A stretch of DNA of 64,000 bases from Henricia sp. BOLD:AAB3569. Its lineage: Eukaryota > Echinodermata > Asteroidea > Spinulosida > Echinasteridae. Below are positions 58,801-63,932 of this stretch, piece after piece. Below the pieces are notes generated by a model. That model saw only the letters and a program-made list of their open reading frames with translations. It had not been told where the DNA came from and did no database searches. The position numbers and the translations under genes are program-made. The stretch covers positions 434,001 to 498,000 of the forward strand of contig JBBELK010000481.1 in assembly GCA_037783545.1 (NCBI GenBank), given 5' to 3'. Each line of letters starts with the position of its first letter. Positions within the stretch are counted from its first letter, which is position 1.

Positions 58801-59503
58801 CCGAGAGACTCTTTATCAAACCCGTAAGTGAACTAATGTATGCACGTGAATGCACAATAAGTCCTACACGCAACGCAGAACAGCACACATACACACTCAG
58901 TCACTGTATAATACATGTACTGCACCTGTAGCGCATGCGTACTACCGACTTGACACATAGTCCTTCAGTTTCAATGCGGAAGTGCGCATAATGTGCTAAT
59001 TTGGGATTCGTCTATTGACCCCTTTCGAACACGTGCGAATATGCCATTTTGGGAGTCAAATAATGCTGAGTCATTGTGGAAGCAATGTGCGTGCATGTTA
59101 TGTGTGTCTCCGGTGGGCGTAACACGGTTTAATTCACCAATGGGAGCCTCATCATTGCGCGTTACGCACGCTATGGACACACACAATGCGCACGCACATT
59201 GCTTCCACAACGACGCGGCATTGTTTTACTCCCAAAATGACGTCATTGGCACGAGCTCAATAAGTAATTTTTTTTTGTACTTCGGGACCTTTAACTATGC
59301 ACACCAATTTTTATTGTTTGCAGTCGAATCTCCCAGCTGATGGAGCAAATCGCACTTCGTCGCACCAAAACCCAGAAGGTCAACGGCCGACTGATGGTTG
59401 ACCTCCCAGCCAAGTCCATCTTCATTCAGAAGGTTGAACTCTCTGCCGAGGAGAGGGCCTTGTATGATAGCATGGCCAAAGAGGGGAAACTGGCTATCGG
59501 CAA
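31793..59503 (+). CDS. HLTF: HLTF (helicase-like transcription factor), 15 exons visible, 3-prime part beyond the window
   Basis: Fifteen exons join into about 826 residues: 31793-31874, 36349-36584, 38587-38753, 40160-40397, 41969-42043, 43318-43599, 44424-44677, 45627-45701, 46489-46571, 48480-48650, 50993-51204, 52605-52757, 54168-54300, 56610-56748, 59324-59503. HLTF is a RAD5-type SNF2 translocase and ubiquitin ligase that remodels stalled replication forks. Visible parts are a G/R/W-rich N-terminus, an acidic stretch, a HIRAN domain (about 87-181; binds 3-prime DNA ends), helicase motif I DDMGLGKT (327-334), motif Ia TLIICPLSVISNW, motif II DEGH (692-695), motif III LTGTPIQNS and the LRRTKT segment. 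Between motifs I and Ia is a long D/E/S/K-rich insert (about 360-605), longer than in vertebrate HLTF as I recall it. The RING finger and second helicase lobe are not in the window. The exon 9 donor is weak. Confidence 0.9.
32077..33258. mobile_element. Harbinger-like TIR element, 1.2 kb, in HLTF intron 1
   Basis: TIRs TGCACCTATCAATTG and CAATTGATAGGTGCA are flanked by TTA at 32074-32076 and 33259-33261. Subterminal GACGCACCTT words recur on both strands. The interior differs from the other two copies and holds no intact transposase that I can see. Confidence 0.85.
33369..33718. mobile_element. TIR element (CCAAACAAAAT ends)
   Basis: The left CCAAACAAAATTAATGG...GTTTACGGTAACGACCT and the right AGGTCGGGTTACCGTAAAC...ATTTTGTTTGG are inverted. 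The interior starts with a GTAGGCCTAGGCCTAGG run. No coding content. Confidence 0.65.
34304..34998. mobile_element. TIR element with a transposase-type helix-turn-helix remnant
   Basis: Arms of about 200 bp, ends TATACATGGTGTTTT and AAAACACCCTGTATA. Between the arms the plus frame reads LTVTTEQRVFVVTEWLRTG and LQQVADFF, then, after a frameshift, sequence readable as QQRFPDRA, resembling the N-terminal helix-turn-helix of DUF4817-type transposon proteins. The rest of the transposase is gone. The arms are related to those of 4180-5741. Confidence 0.55.
35044..35889. mobile_element. TIR element with CCAACATGTTGG-type words, interrupted by a hAT-like element
   Basis: The ends AAAGTCCCATCTACACGAGC and GCTCGTGTAGACAGGCCTTA are inverted. 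The interior repeats CCAACTTGTTGG, CAACATGTTCC and TTGGCCAACA words on both strands. The hAT-like element at 35210-35674 splits it. Confidence 0.65.
35210..35674. mobile_element. hAT-like element with 5-bp duplication
   Basis: The ends CAGGGTTCTCCAC and GTGGAGAACACTG are flanked by GATAT at 35205-35209 and 35675-35679. Subterminal GCTAGGGCG and CCGCCCTAGCAAA are inverted. No transposase. A fragment with a CAGGGTTCTCCCC end is at about 49036. Confidence 0.75.
35965..36165. repeat. TCGCGGACGTCC repeat, also at 27270-27450
   Basis: Shares CAATCGCGGACGTCCC, TTGTTCCTCTTTTGTTTGGA and CCAATCGCGGAC with the block inserted in the SINE at 27238-27945. It lies about 180 bp upstream of HLTF exon 2. Confidence 0.6.
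36349..36584 (+). CDS. HLTF: HLTF exon 2
   Basis: 236 bp, acceptor TGTCAG, donor GTACGT, phase 1 in and 0 out. It encodes an acidic linker (NDDYDDNDL, SDDHDDD) and the start of HIRAN, LFGTIRGNIVGIRYYTGE. Confidence 0.92.
36814..37400 (+). repeat. Dispersed repeat X in HLTF intron 2
   Basis: Very similar to 53493-54054 over about 560 bp, from CATCCTCTTGCAACAGTGCC to TATTGTTACGTC, with few differences. A more diverged reverse copy is at 5826-6115. No coding content beyond short frames on the reverse strand. Confidence 0.8.
37627..37965. mobile_element. hAT element with perfect 8-bp duplication
   Basis: The ends TAGGGATGGGACGTTTAAC and GTAAATTCCCATACCTA are inverted, flanked by ATTTCAAG at 37619-37626 and 37966-37973. 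Subterminal CGGTTAACCG and AACCGGTTT words are present. An 8-bp duplication is the hAT signature. Non-autonomous. Confidence 0.88.
38168..38557. mobile_element. GTGTCCAGAT-family element interrupted by a hAT-like element
   Basis: Right part of the family of 40966-41325. The run CCATGGATAGTATTTTT is split by the element at 38254-38475. The left end is missing. It ends about 30 bp before HLTF exon 3. Confidence 0.7.
38254..38475. mobile_element. hAT-like element with 5-bp duplication
   Basis: The ends CAGAGCTCGAA and TTCGAGCCCTG are flanked by GATAG on both sides (38249-38253 and 38476-38480). The copy at 41225-41245 gives the empty site CATGGATAGTATTT with one GATAG, so a 5-bp duplication is directly shown. 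Confidence 0.85.
38587..38753 (+). CDS. HLTF: HLTF exon 3
   Basis: 167 bp, acceptor TTGTTAG, donor GTACGT, phase 0 in and 2 out. Core of HIRAN: VNNNEMVAMVREPANKYDCN followed by AIKVVN and GQQVGHVKREMA. Confidence 0.95.
39039..39265. repeat. Truncated TTAA element (ACACCGGC family)
   Basis: After TTAA (39035-39038), sequence matching the left end of 17767-18505 (TTTGTTGGGCTATTTTG onward) for about 220 bp. The right end is absent. Confidence 0.7.
39290..39660 (+). pseudogene. Non-LTR retrotransposon relic (C-terminal ORF end)
   Basis: The frame reads KQLERVQKRALRIILG...LQELSLTTLEDRRITLCH...KALKFLPQF, the conserved region after the reverse transcriptase in CR1/jockey-like polyproteins. It has a stop at 39532-39534 and continues as a decayed remnant. 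Confidence 0.75.
40160..40397 (+). CDS. HLTF: HLTF exon 4
   Basis: 238 bp, acceptor TTCGAAG, donor GTTAGT, phase 2 in and 0 out. It ends the HIRAN domain (VVPFGKNNMYSIPADIFVWG) and runs into a basic, proline-rich linker ending TVELTKAE. Confidence 0.92.
40966..41325. mobile_element. GTGTCCAGAT-family TIR element, fullest copy
   Basis: The ends AGGAGTGTGTCCAGAT and ATCTGGACACGTTCCT are inverted, with TTAA on the right (41326-41329) and a decayed TTAC on the left. Partial relatives are at 1609, 12671, 19718, 22956 and 38168. Confidence 0.75.
41969..42043 (+). CDS. HLTF: HLTF exon 5
   Basis: 75 bp, acceptor CTGTAG, donor GTAAGT, phase 0 at both ends. It encodes VHSELDKLFDDLKQVEKTTI then KEPAE, the conserved helix before the helicase lobe. 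Confidence 0.93.
42374..42650. repeat. Two tandem copies of a 140-bp unit in HLTF intron 5
   Basis: Each unit runs GTTGTTGCGCCATGGCTG, TATCGATAAAGA, TTTTTTCAGGCT or TTTCTTCAGGCT, GTGATCAAGCAAAAGCAC, GCTCAATAATAGGGAGG. The copies differ at about a dozen places. Each holds a plausible acceptor followed by 20 open codons and a TAA. Confidence 0.85.
42651..42975. mobile_element. Hairpin element with arms of about 120 bp
   Basis: The left arm (ACGCGAACGCGAAATTC...GATATGTCCAAGATTC) and the right arm (GAATCTTGGACATATT...CACGTTCGCGG) are inverted with a short loop. No coding content. Confidence 0.8.
43318..43599 (+). CDS. HLTF: HLTF exon 6 (helicase motif I)
   Basis: 282 bp, acceptor CGACCAG, donor GTAAAG, phase 0 at both ends. 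It encodes the Q-motif region MYPHQKQALNWM and Walker A GGILADDMGLGKT (K333). Confidence 0.96.
43627..43831. mobile_element. Short TIR element just after HLTF exon 6
   Basis: The ends TGGCTGCGTTCGGGC and GCCCGAACGCAGCCCA are inverted, about 205 bp, starting 27 bp after the donor. GCACACGC-type words repeat inside. Confidence 0.65.
44424..44677 (+). CDS. HLTF: HLTF exon 7
   Basis: 254 bp, acceptor CCACCAG, donor GTAAGT, phase 0 in and 2 out. It encodes a low-complexity acidic stretch (SDSDSDSC, EEVVEIVTD), part of the insert between helicase motifs I and Ia. Support rests on splice sites and phase rather than on homology. Confidence 0.75.
45009..45420. repeat. Diverged copy of the 21606 TTAA element
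   Basis: Starts AGGACGTATGAAATAGG after TTAA and shares the ATGACCAAAGCGGTGATGTC block. Confidence 0.5.
45627..45701 (+). CDS. HLTF: HLTF exon 8
   Basis: 75 bp, acceptor GCTTAG, donor GTATGT, phase 2 in and 2 out. It encodes ILDDESEAKVPELLVETST then IGRPKR, an acidic segment ending in a basic patch. Confidence 0.75.
45950..46444. repeat. 11-bp minisatellite in homogeneous blocks
   Basis: Units of 11 bp are arranged in blocks: mixed starters (45950-46016), GACATGTGATA (about 46017-46186), GACATGTTTTA (about 46187-46302), then GAGATGGACAT (about 46315-46390) and GTGATGGACAT (to 46442). The array ends 45 bp before HLTF exon 9. Open frames on its minus strand (MSITCLSHVYH type) are products of the repeat. 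Confidence 0.95.
46489..46571 (+). CDS. HLTF: HLTF exon 9
   Basis: 83 bp, acceptor TTTTACAG, phase 2 in and, as modelled, 1 out. It encodes ATKKPVRYVFSASDVDEDSD then DEIPKKK. The donor is the doubtful part: T|GTCCGT keeps the frame into exon 10, whereas CC|GTAAAT, closer to consensus, would not. Without splicing the frame stops at TAA (46577). Confidence 0.65.
46610..47415. other. HLTF intron 9, left part: nothing recognised
   Basis: AT-rich non-coding sequence with no exon or clear transposon end seen. Confidence 0.5.
47416..47859. mobile_element. Inverted-repeat element (ATATGGGTCTGTCC ends)
   Basis: The ends ATATGGGTCTGTCCACAG and CGTGGACAGACCCATAT continue as inverted arms through AATGGGGTACATTT, and a second inverted segment (TTTCCTATTACG) lies near the centre. 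444 bp, no coding content. Confidence 0.75.
47977..48087. repeat. Hairpin with 45-bp arms
   Basis: CGATCAAGCGACTATAGTTG through CCCTCGAACAACGG is repeated inverted as CCGTTGTTAGAGGG through GACTATAGTCGCTTAATCG. Confidence 0.85.
48480..48650 (+). CDS. HLTF: HLTF exon 10
   Basis: 171 bp, acceptor TTCCACAG, donor GTATTG, phase 1 in and 1 out. It encodes a lysine-rich low-complexity segment (KKTPSRKKAGAKIKEN), the basic half of the insert, possibly a nuclear localisation or DNA-contact region. Confidence 0.75.
48651..50670. other. HLTF intron 10: fragments of repeats only
   Basis: Contains a hAT-like fragment near 49036, a short 17-bp triplication (GGGGATTTCTCATGCA, 49574-49617) and no recognisable exon. 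Confidence 0.5.
50671..50733 (+). repeat. SINE or LINE 3-prime tail
   Basis: TGTAATGCGCTATATAAG followed by TATTATTAAT is the kind of 3-prime end shared by many animal SINEs and their partner LINEs. The 5-prime limit is not clear. Confidence 0.45.
50993..51204 (+). CDS. HLTF: HLTF exon 11
   Basis: 212 bp, acceptor TTTTTCAG, donor GTAAGT, phase 1 in and 0 out. It encodes a P/S/A-rich end of the insert and helicase motif Ia TLIICPLSVISNWL. Confidence 0.93.
51291..52153. mobile_element. Mutator-like TIR element with 9-bp duplication, copy 2
   Basis: The ends TAGCCTTGATCAAGG and CCTTGGACAAGACTA are flanked by ATTTGTCTG at 51282-51290 and 52154-52162, a perfect 9-bp duplication. The body runs antiparallel to 6158-6944. 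No transposase. Confidence 0.88.
52281..52563. mobile_element. Harbinger-like TIR element, intact 283-bp copy
   Basis: TIRs TGCACCTATCAATTG and CAATTGATAGGTGCA are flanked by TTA at 52278-52280 and 52564-52566. GC-rich inverted subterminal runs (CCCCACCCC) and GTGACAAAA words are present. It ends 41 bp before HLTF exon 12. Confidence 0.9.
52605..52757 (+). CDS. HLTF: HLTF exon 12
   Basis: 153 bp, acceptor TTTACAG, donor GTAAGT, phase 0 at both ends. It encodes NQFEEHVRPDVDLNVYTHYG and DVVITTYNTLA of helicase lobe 1. Confidence 0.95.
52843..52920. repeat. Four 20-bp tandem copies
   Basis: The unit GTGCCTGGCAGAAGGCTCTG is repeated almost perfectly four times in HLTF intron 12. Confidence 0.95.
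53274..53488. mobile_element. CGTGCAGGC TIR element, intact copy
   Basis: The ends CGTGCAGGCTGGGTCTAG and CGCCTCAGCCTGCACG with long arms through TCGCGACCATAAG. It is the empty-site reference for the nested element at 17767-18505, and abuts repeat X (53493). Confidence 0.8.
53493..54054 (+). repeat. Dispersed repeat X, second close copy
   Basis: Nearly the same as 36814-37377, same orientation, both in HLTF introns. Confidence 0.8.
54168..54300 (+). CDS. HLTF: HLTF exon 13 (helicase motif II)
   Basis: 133 bp, acceptor ATGACAG, donor GTAGGC, phase 0 in and 1 out. It encodes WLRIVLDEGHTIRNPNALQT with the DEGH box and RKWVLTG. Confidence 0.96.
54306..55400. repeat. 26-31 bp minisatellite directly after the exon 13 donor
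   Basis: About 38 units of GACTCGAACCTCAAATGACT plus TGACTTGA, first with a period near 26 bp and later, from about 54990, near 31 bp with an added TTGAAT. It begins within about 10 bases of the splice donor. Minus-strand frames (RFESQVKS type) are repeat products. Confidence 0.95.
55810..56306. mobile_element. TTAA-flanked TIR element (AGGCAGTATAC family), copy 2
   Basis: Reverse of 7770-8253, with TTAA at 55806-55809 and 56307-56310. The interior again repeats GCCCCAAAACCA-like units. Confidence 0.88.
56610..56748 (+). CDS. HLTF: HLTF exon 14 (helicase motif III)
   Basis: 139 bp, acceptor TACCAG, donor GTAAGA, phase 1 in and 2 out. It encodes TPIQNSVKDLWAPIAFLGLE and the WWQRTIVRPI segment. 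Confidence 0.96.
56855..57247. mobile_element. Inverted-repeat element (TTAGGGTTTACCC ends)
   Basis: The ends TTAATTAGGGTTTACCCTTA and AAGGGTAAACCCTAATTAA with arms of about 65 bp through AAGTCAAGTTTGACT. It interrupts a second repeat whose CATAAATACCTTAGACAGT sequence appears on both sides. Confidence 0.7.
57250..57830. repeat. Dispersed hairpin repeat, reverse relative of 4926-5480
   Basis: Begins TACCTTAGACAGTTTACGC and ends with a hairpin around GGGCCTGGACAAGTGATAATG, the same order as 4926-5480 read backwards. Confidence 0.6.
58375..58680 (+). mobile_element. tRNA-derived SINE
   Basis: An A-box-like GGCCAATCGGTTTAGGTCG and a B box GGTTCGATACC (58442-58452) are followed by a tRNA-unrelated body that matches, in reverse, 27238-27945. 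This copy lacks the insertions seen there. Confidence 0.75.
59036..59245. repeat. Hairpin element with arms of about 85 bp
   Basis: CATTTTGGGAGTCAAATAATG through GGAAGCAATGTGCGTGCA is repeated inverted as TGCGCACGCACATTGCTTCC through TACTCCCAAAATGACG. Confidence 0.8.
59324..59503 (+). CDS. HLTF: HLTF exon 15
   Basis: 180 bp, acceptor TTTGCAG, donor GTGAGT, phase 2 in and 2 out. It encodes ISQLMEQIALRRTKTQKVNG and ELSAEERALYDSMAKEG, the end of helicase lobe 1. The next exon should carry the region before the RING finger and is not in the window. Confidence 0.95.
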
Positions 59504-59519
59504 GTGAGTATGACTCCTG

Positions 59520-59690
59520 TTCCGAGAGTTGTAACGAGTCAACCTCTGCTCGAGTCCCAAGTCAAGTCAAACTGCATTCGAGCGTCAAGTCAAGTCAAAA
59601 AGCCTTTAGAGTCTCAAGTCAAATCAAGTCGGTAAAAATCGGGACTCAAGTCGACTTGAGTCTGGAGTCTGAGTCATTTCAATTAGGCGG
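59520..59690. repeat. CAAGTCAAGTC sequence, inverted relative of the exon 13 minisatellite
   Basis: Several irregular copies of GAGTCCCAAGTCAAGTCAAA, the complement of the unit at 54306-55400, begin about 17 bases after the exon 15 donor. Confidence 0.75.
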
Positions 59691-59892
59691 ATTCCCATTA
59701 TAAGCTAGATAAGCATTGAGTGTATTATTGAATGGCACATCACCGTAATCGGTTTTGGTCAGTTTGGTTCTGATGTGCTCGTGTAGCGCATAGCACGTTT
59801 TGGGCTCGAACATAACATGTGCGATTGTCGCAAAATTTAGAATGTGTGCATGCGCAAGGTTTTTATGTGTAATTTAATAGGAAAGTGTCCAA

Positions 59893-60598
59893 AACCATGC
59901 AAATGAGTGCCCAAAACCATGCAAATGAGGCGCCCACAACTATTCAAATGAGTGCCCACAACAATGCAAATGATTGCCCAAATGAGGCGCTTAAAACCAT
60001 GCAAATGAGTGCCCACAACATTGCAAATGATTGCCCACAACCATGCGAGTGAGTGCCCAAAATCATGCGAGTGAGGTGCCCACAACCATGCAAGTGAGGT
60101 GCCCACAACCATGCAAGTGAGGTGCCCACAACCATGCAAGTGAGGCGCCCACAACCATGCAAGTGAGGTGCCCACAACCATGCAAGTGAGGTGCCCACAA
60201 CCATGCAAGTGAGGTGCCCACAACCATGCAAGTGAGGTGCCAACAACCATGCAAGTGAGGTGCCCACAACCATGCGAGTGAGGTGCCCACAACCATGCGA
60301 GTGAGGTGCCCACAACCATGCAAGTGAGGTGCCCACAACCATGCAAGTGAGGTGCCCACAACCATGCAAGTGAGGTGCCCACAACCATGCAAGTGAGGTG
60401 CCCACAACCATGCAAGTGAGGTGCCCACAACCATGCAAGTGAGGTGCCCACAACCATGCAAGTGAGGTGCCCACAACCATGCAAGTGAGGTGCCCACAAA
60501 CATGCAAGTGAGGTGCCCACAACCATGCAAGTGAGGTGCCCACAACCATGCAAGTGAGGTGCCCACAACCATGCAAGTGAGGTGCCCACAACCATGCA
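59893..60598. repeat. 23-bp minisatellite
   Basis: About 30 units of GAGGTGCCCACAACCATGCA plus AGT, degenerate at the left (AAACCATGCAAATGAGTGCC) and nearly uniform to the right. Because 23 is not a multiple of three and the unit lacks minus-strand stops, all three minus frames stay open (up to 295 codons, HGCGHLTCMVVGTSLAWLWA type). These are not genes. Confidence 0.95.
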
Positions 60599-60677
60599 TC
60601 TGCATCTGCATCTGTTGAGTACTGTGCAACCTCCCTCAAGGGATATCCCGCACAGGGTACAGACGTGCTGGCAGCTT

Positions 60678-63600
60678 CTAGTCAAGGACCCCCCGCGTAA
60701 TTTCAAGAAGATTAATTTTGTCAATTTGTGATTTAAAGTCCTCCAGGCTCGGAGAATCTTTAGCAGTTAGAGGCAGAGAGTTCCACTGAGCCACAGTTCT
60801 TGGTAGAAATGAGAATTTGTAGCAATCTTTGTTTACTTGGGGACGTATAAATGATAATCCTGTGTTTTGCCTTGTGTGTATACGCCGATGGTTGACAGGA
60901 AACTTTTGGAGATCAATTGAGGCGATATAATGATGAGCTTTGTACAGAAGTGTCAGTCTAGCTCCAAGCCTTCTTTCCTCAAGTCGTTTCCACTGAAGAT
61001 CCTGCACCATAGCAGAAACAGCTCTGTTTTGGACAGCTTCTAGAGCATTAATGTAGTTCCGATGGTGGGGGTCCCAGATAGTTGAGCAGTATTCAAGCTG
61101 AGGTCTTACAAGGGTCTTGTATGCTGTTGACTTTACATGTTGATTCCCATGGTAGAAATTACGTCTTAAAAGACCAAGAGTCTTGTTGGCTTTGGAAATG
61201 ACGTTGTTAATGTGTGTAGTCCAGGTGAGTTTACTATTCAACGTAATGCCAAGGTAGGTATGACTTTCCACTGGTTGAAGTTGTAACCCCCCTAAGGTAT
61301 AGCTAATTGATAATGGTTTCTTCTTGTGTGTGATATGCATCACAGAGCACTTCTTGACATTAAATTTCATCAGCCATCTATCTTGCCAGGCACACATGGT
61401 GTCAACATCCCTCTGTAGGATCAATGAATCCTCAACAGTGGCGATATTCCGATACATTATGCAATCATCGGCTAAAAGTCTCACAGTGGACTGGATATTA
61501 TCTGGGAGGTCGTTAATATATAAGAGAAACATTGCTGGTCCCAGGACTGTGCCTTGAGGTACTCCAGAGCAAACATGGACTTTCTCTGATGTAATTCCGT
61601 CGATGACAACTTGCTGAGTTCTTTCGGTAAGAAAGCACCTCATCCACTGAACCAAGGACTCCGATAATCCACTATGTCTAAGTTTGGCTAACAGACGTTG
61701 TTGTGGGACTCGATCAAATGCTTTACTAAAGTCTAAGATTATACAGTCAACCTGGCTTCTCTGGTCCAGTGCACTGGCAAGATCCTCAATTGTAGCAGCT
61801 AGCTGTGTCTCACAGGATCGCCCTTTCCGAAACCCATGTTGATTGTCGCATAGCACATTTTGTGTTTCCCAAAAATCCATAATTGTGTGACAGATAATAT
61901 GTTCTAAAAGTTTACATGGGACTGACGTGAGCGAGATGGGGCGATAATTAGCCGGCTCAGCCCTGTCTCCACTCTTGAAAACTGGGACAACATTTGCATG
62001 GAGCCAGTCTAATGGCAAAACACCTGTGTCGAGTGATTTTTGGAATATAACTCGAAGAATAGGAGCTACACTTGATGCACACAGCTTCAGAATTCGAGGT
62101 GATACTCCATCTGGTCCAGGAGCTTTCTGGGGCTGCAAGTTATTCAGTAACATTTCTACTCCCTCAGTGGAAACATCAATTTCAGGAAACTCGGCAGCAT
62201 TACATGGACCAAGATCAGGAATGTTGAGGTCTTCCTCTACAGTGAAGACAGACTCAAACTGCCTGCTCAACACATTAGCCTTCTCTTGTTGGGTGGCTGC
62301 AACTCCTTCGGGAGAATTAAGTGTACCAACTCCAAAATTTTCTTGTCTTTTAGATTTTACAAAATTCCAGAACGGTTTAGTATTATTTGTAGCTAAACTA
62401 CCACCAATGACCTCTGTGACATAGTGACGATAAGCTTGTCGAATGGCACGGTCGAAAGAACGCCTGACTTGTTTAAATTTTTCCCAGTGGTCTGCCTGGT
62501 TGGTTCGTTTTGCCCTGTTGTACAGTCTTTGTTTTCGGCGAATAGCACGTCTGAGTGTGCCATCTATCCACGGCAGGTTGTAGTTGGTAGAAGACATTTT
62601 GCTCGGAATATACTTTTCCATGAGTGAAAACAGTACATCTTTGAATGAAGTCCAAAGTTCCTCAACCGATGACCGACTAATCTTTTCCTCAGTCAATGTG
62701 TCTCCAAATTCATTCAAGCCGTCCGATAATCCATTAATGTCTGCTTTGTCATAGAAATAGACCTTTCGTTTTATAGGTCTATTACGAGGTGGTTTTAAAA
62801 GGGTGTTAATTGCGACTATGCTGTGATCACTTATTCCTGCCAAGATTGAAACATTTTCAACCAAAGCTGGCAAGTTAGTGAAGCAAAGGTCAAGGATATG
62901 ATTTTGTCGTGTACAATCAGTGACGACTTGAGTACAATTTCTGCTATTGGCGATATCAATCATCATCTTACTTGCAGCTGGGTGTCTTCCACCAGGCGTA
63001 AAAATGTTGTTATGCCAATTCACATCTGGTAAGTTAAAGTCTCCCATCAACCAAATCTGTGCATGTGCTGGTAGCTTGTCAAGCGAATTCTGCAAATGTT
63101 CCATGCTGTTCATGTCCGAATTTGGGGGCCTATAGAAAGCTCCAATGTAAATTGGTTTACAACTTTTAAAATGAATACTGCACCAGGTTAACTCACAATC
63201 GCAGTCTAAAGTTAATTCAGCTTTGGCAACAAGAGAGGCATGAACGGCAATAAACACGCCACCACCCGTTTTACCATTACACCGGTCTTTGCGAAAAACC
63301 TGGTACTGAGGTGGAAATATTTCACCAGTCTTTATATCAGCTGTAAGCCACGATTCTGTTCCAGCAACCACGTCAGGTTTCTCCGAGTCCAAGACGGCTA
63401 GGAAAAGAGGCAGTTTTGCTCGAATGCTTTGACAGTTAATGTTAAGGAACCGAAGTGGGCGTTTGGGTAGATCAGACTTTCTTCTCTTAGTTCTATTGTT
63501 GTTTGTGTTGTTTGTCTGTTGCCCTGGTAGAACACGAGGGCTTAACACGTCCTGAGATTGACTGGCACTGGAAACATTTTGTAAATCCGAGTCTGAAAGT

Positions 63601-63932
63601 GTACTATCCTCGAACATTGAGGGCGAAAATGCCGGAAGCTCGCATAATATGCAGGACCACTCCAGTGAAGGGTGTTCATTATACAGGTTGTACATGGTAC
63701 GATTCATGTTGACACATTTTCTGTGATACCAGCGATCACATTTTTCGCATTCGATGCCTTCGTCTTCCCAATCGACTAAGTTACTGCATTCGGTACAAAC
63801 AGCGTTATCTTCCTGTGGTTGTTGGTTGCTATCACTAGTATCAGGTCCTGGGTTTGAATGTACGTCTCCAGACAAAAGTAAAAGTAGCGCAGTTTGAGAG
63901 ATAATACCAACAGATTCGTTTCTATTTTCCAT
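60678..63932 (-). CDS. Retrotransposon polyprotein: 2A-like motif, PHD finger, AP endonuclease, reverse transcriptase
   Basis: 1084 codons with no stop or frameshift, ending GVLD-TAG. In order: a hydrophobic run and 2A-like SGDVHSNPGP (residues 21-30); a PHD-type zinc finger C46, C49, C62, C65, H70, C73, C94, C97; a low-complexity linker; an AP-type endonuclease from about 161 (NINCQS, TESW, RKDR, YRPP, GDFN at 297-300, SDH at 368-370); a reverse transcriptase with NYRPISLTS, HGFRKGRSC, DFSKAFDRV, SGVPQGTVLGP and LADD (D822, D823); and the usual C-terminal region (RLGARLTLLYKA). It copies its RNA into nicked DNA at the target. All catalytic residues that I can check are kept, so it may be active or recently so. 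The reading frame is open upstream of this ATG to the window edge, so the true start may lie outside. Confidence 0.92.
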   Translation of the reverse strand: MENRNESVGIISQTALLLLLSGDVHSNPGPDTSDSNQQPQEDNAVCTECSNLVDWEDEGIECEKCDRWYHRKCVNMNRTMYNLYNEHPSLEWSCILCELPAFSPSMFEDSTLSDSDLQNVSSASQSQDVLSPRVLPGQQTNNTNNNRTKRRKSDLPKRPLRFLNINCQSIRAKLPLFLAVLDSEKPDVVAGTESWLTADIKTGEIFPPQYQVFRKDRCNGKTGGGVFIAVHASLVAKAELTLDCDCELTWCSIHFKSCKPIYIGAFYRPPNSDMNSMEHLQNSLDKLPAHAQIWLMGDFNLPDVNWHNNIFTPGGRHPAASKMMIDIANSRNCTQVVTDCTRQNHILDLCFTNLPALVENVSILAGISDHSIVAINTLLKPPRNRPIKRKVYFYDKADINGLSDGLNEFGDTLTEEKISRSSVEELWTSFKDVLFSLMEKYIPSKMSSTNYNLPWIDGTLRRAIRRKQRLYNRAKRTNQADHWEKFKQVRRSFDRAIRQAYRHYVTEVIGGSLATNNTKPFWNFVKSKRQENFGVGTLNSPEGVAATQQEKANVLSRQFESVFTVEEDLNIPDLGPCNAAEFPEIDVSTEGVEMLLNNLQPQKAPGPDGVSPRILKLCASSVAPILRVIFQKSLDTGVLPLDWLHANVVPVFKSGDRAEPANYRPISLTSVPCKLLEHIICHTIMDFWETQNVLCDNQHGFRKGRSCETQLAATIEDLASALDQRSQVDCIILDFSKAFDRVPQQRLLAKLRHSGLSESLVQWMRCFLTERTQQVVIDGITSEKVHVCSGVPQGTVLGPAMFLLYINDLPDNIQSTVRLLADDCIMYRNIATVEDSLILQRDVDTMCAWQDRWLMKFNVKKCSVMHITHKKKPLSISYTLGGLQLQPVESHTYLGITLNSKLTWTTHINNVISKANKTLGLLRRNFYHGNQHVKSTAYKTLVRPQLEYCSTIWDPHHRNYINALEAVQNRAVSAMVQDLQWKRLEERRLGARLTLLYKAHHYIASIDLQKFPVNHRRIHTRQNTGLSFIRPQVNKDCYKFSFLPRTVAQWNSLPLTAKDSPSLEDFKSQIDKINLLEITRGVLD
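63843..63872 (-). other. 2A-like ribosome-skipping motif (variant)
   Basis: Codes for SGDVHSNPGP after a run of leucines. The 2A consensus is D-V/I-E-x-N-P-G-P; here histidine stands in the glutamate place. 2A-like motifs at the N-terminus of non-LTR retrotransposon proteins have been reported from sea urchin, amphioxus and other invertebrates. Whether this variant works is unknown. Confidence 0.7.

Noticed and set aside
59837-60724. 295-codon minus-strand frame and two overlapping long frames
   Set aside because: All three follow a 23-bp minisatellite with no stop in any minus frame; the translation is a repeat of the same 23 residues with no domain.
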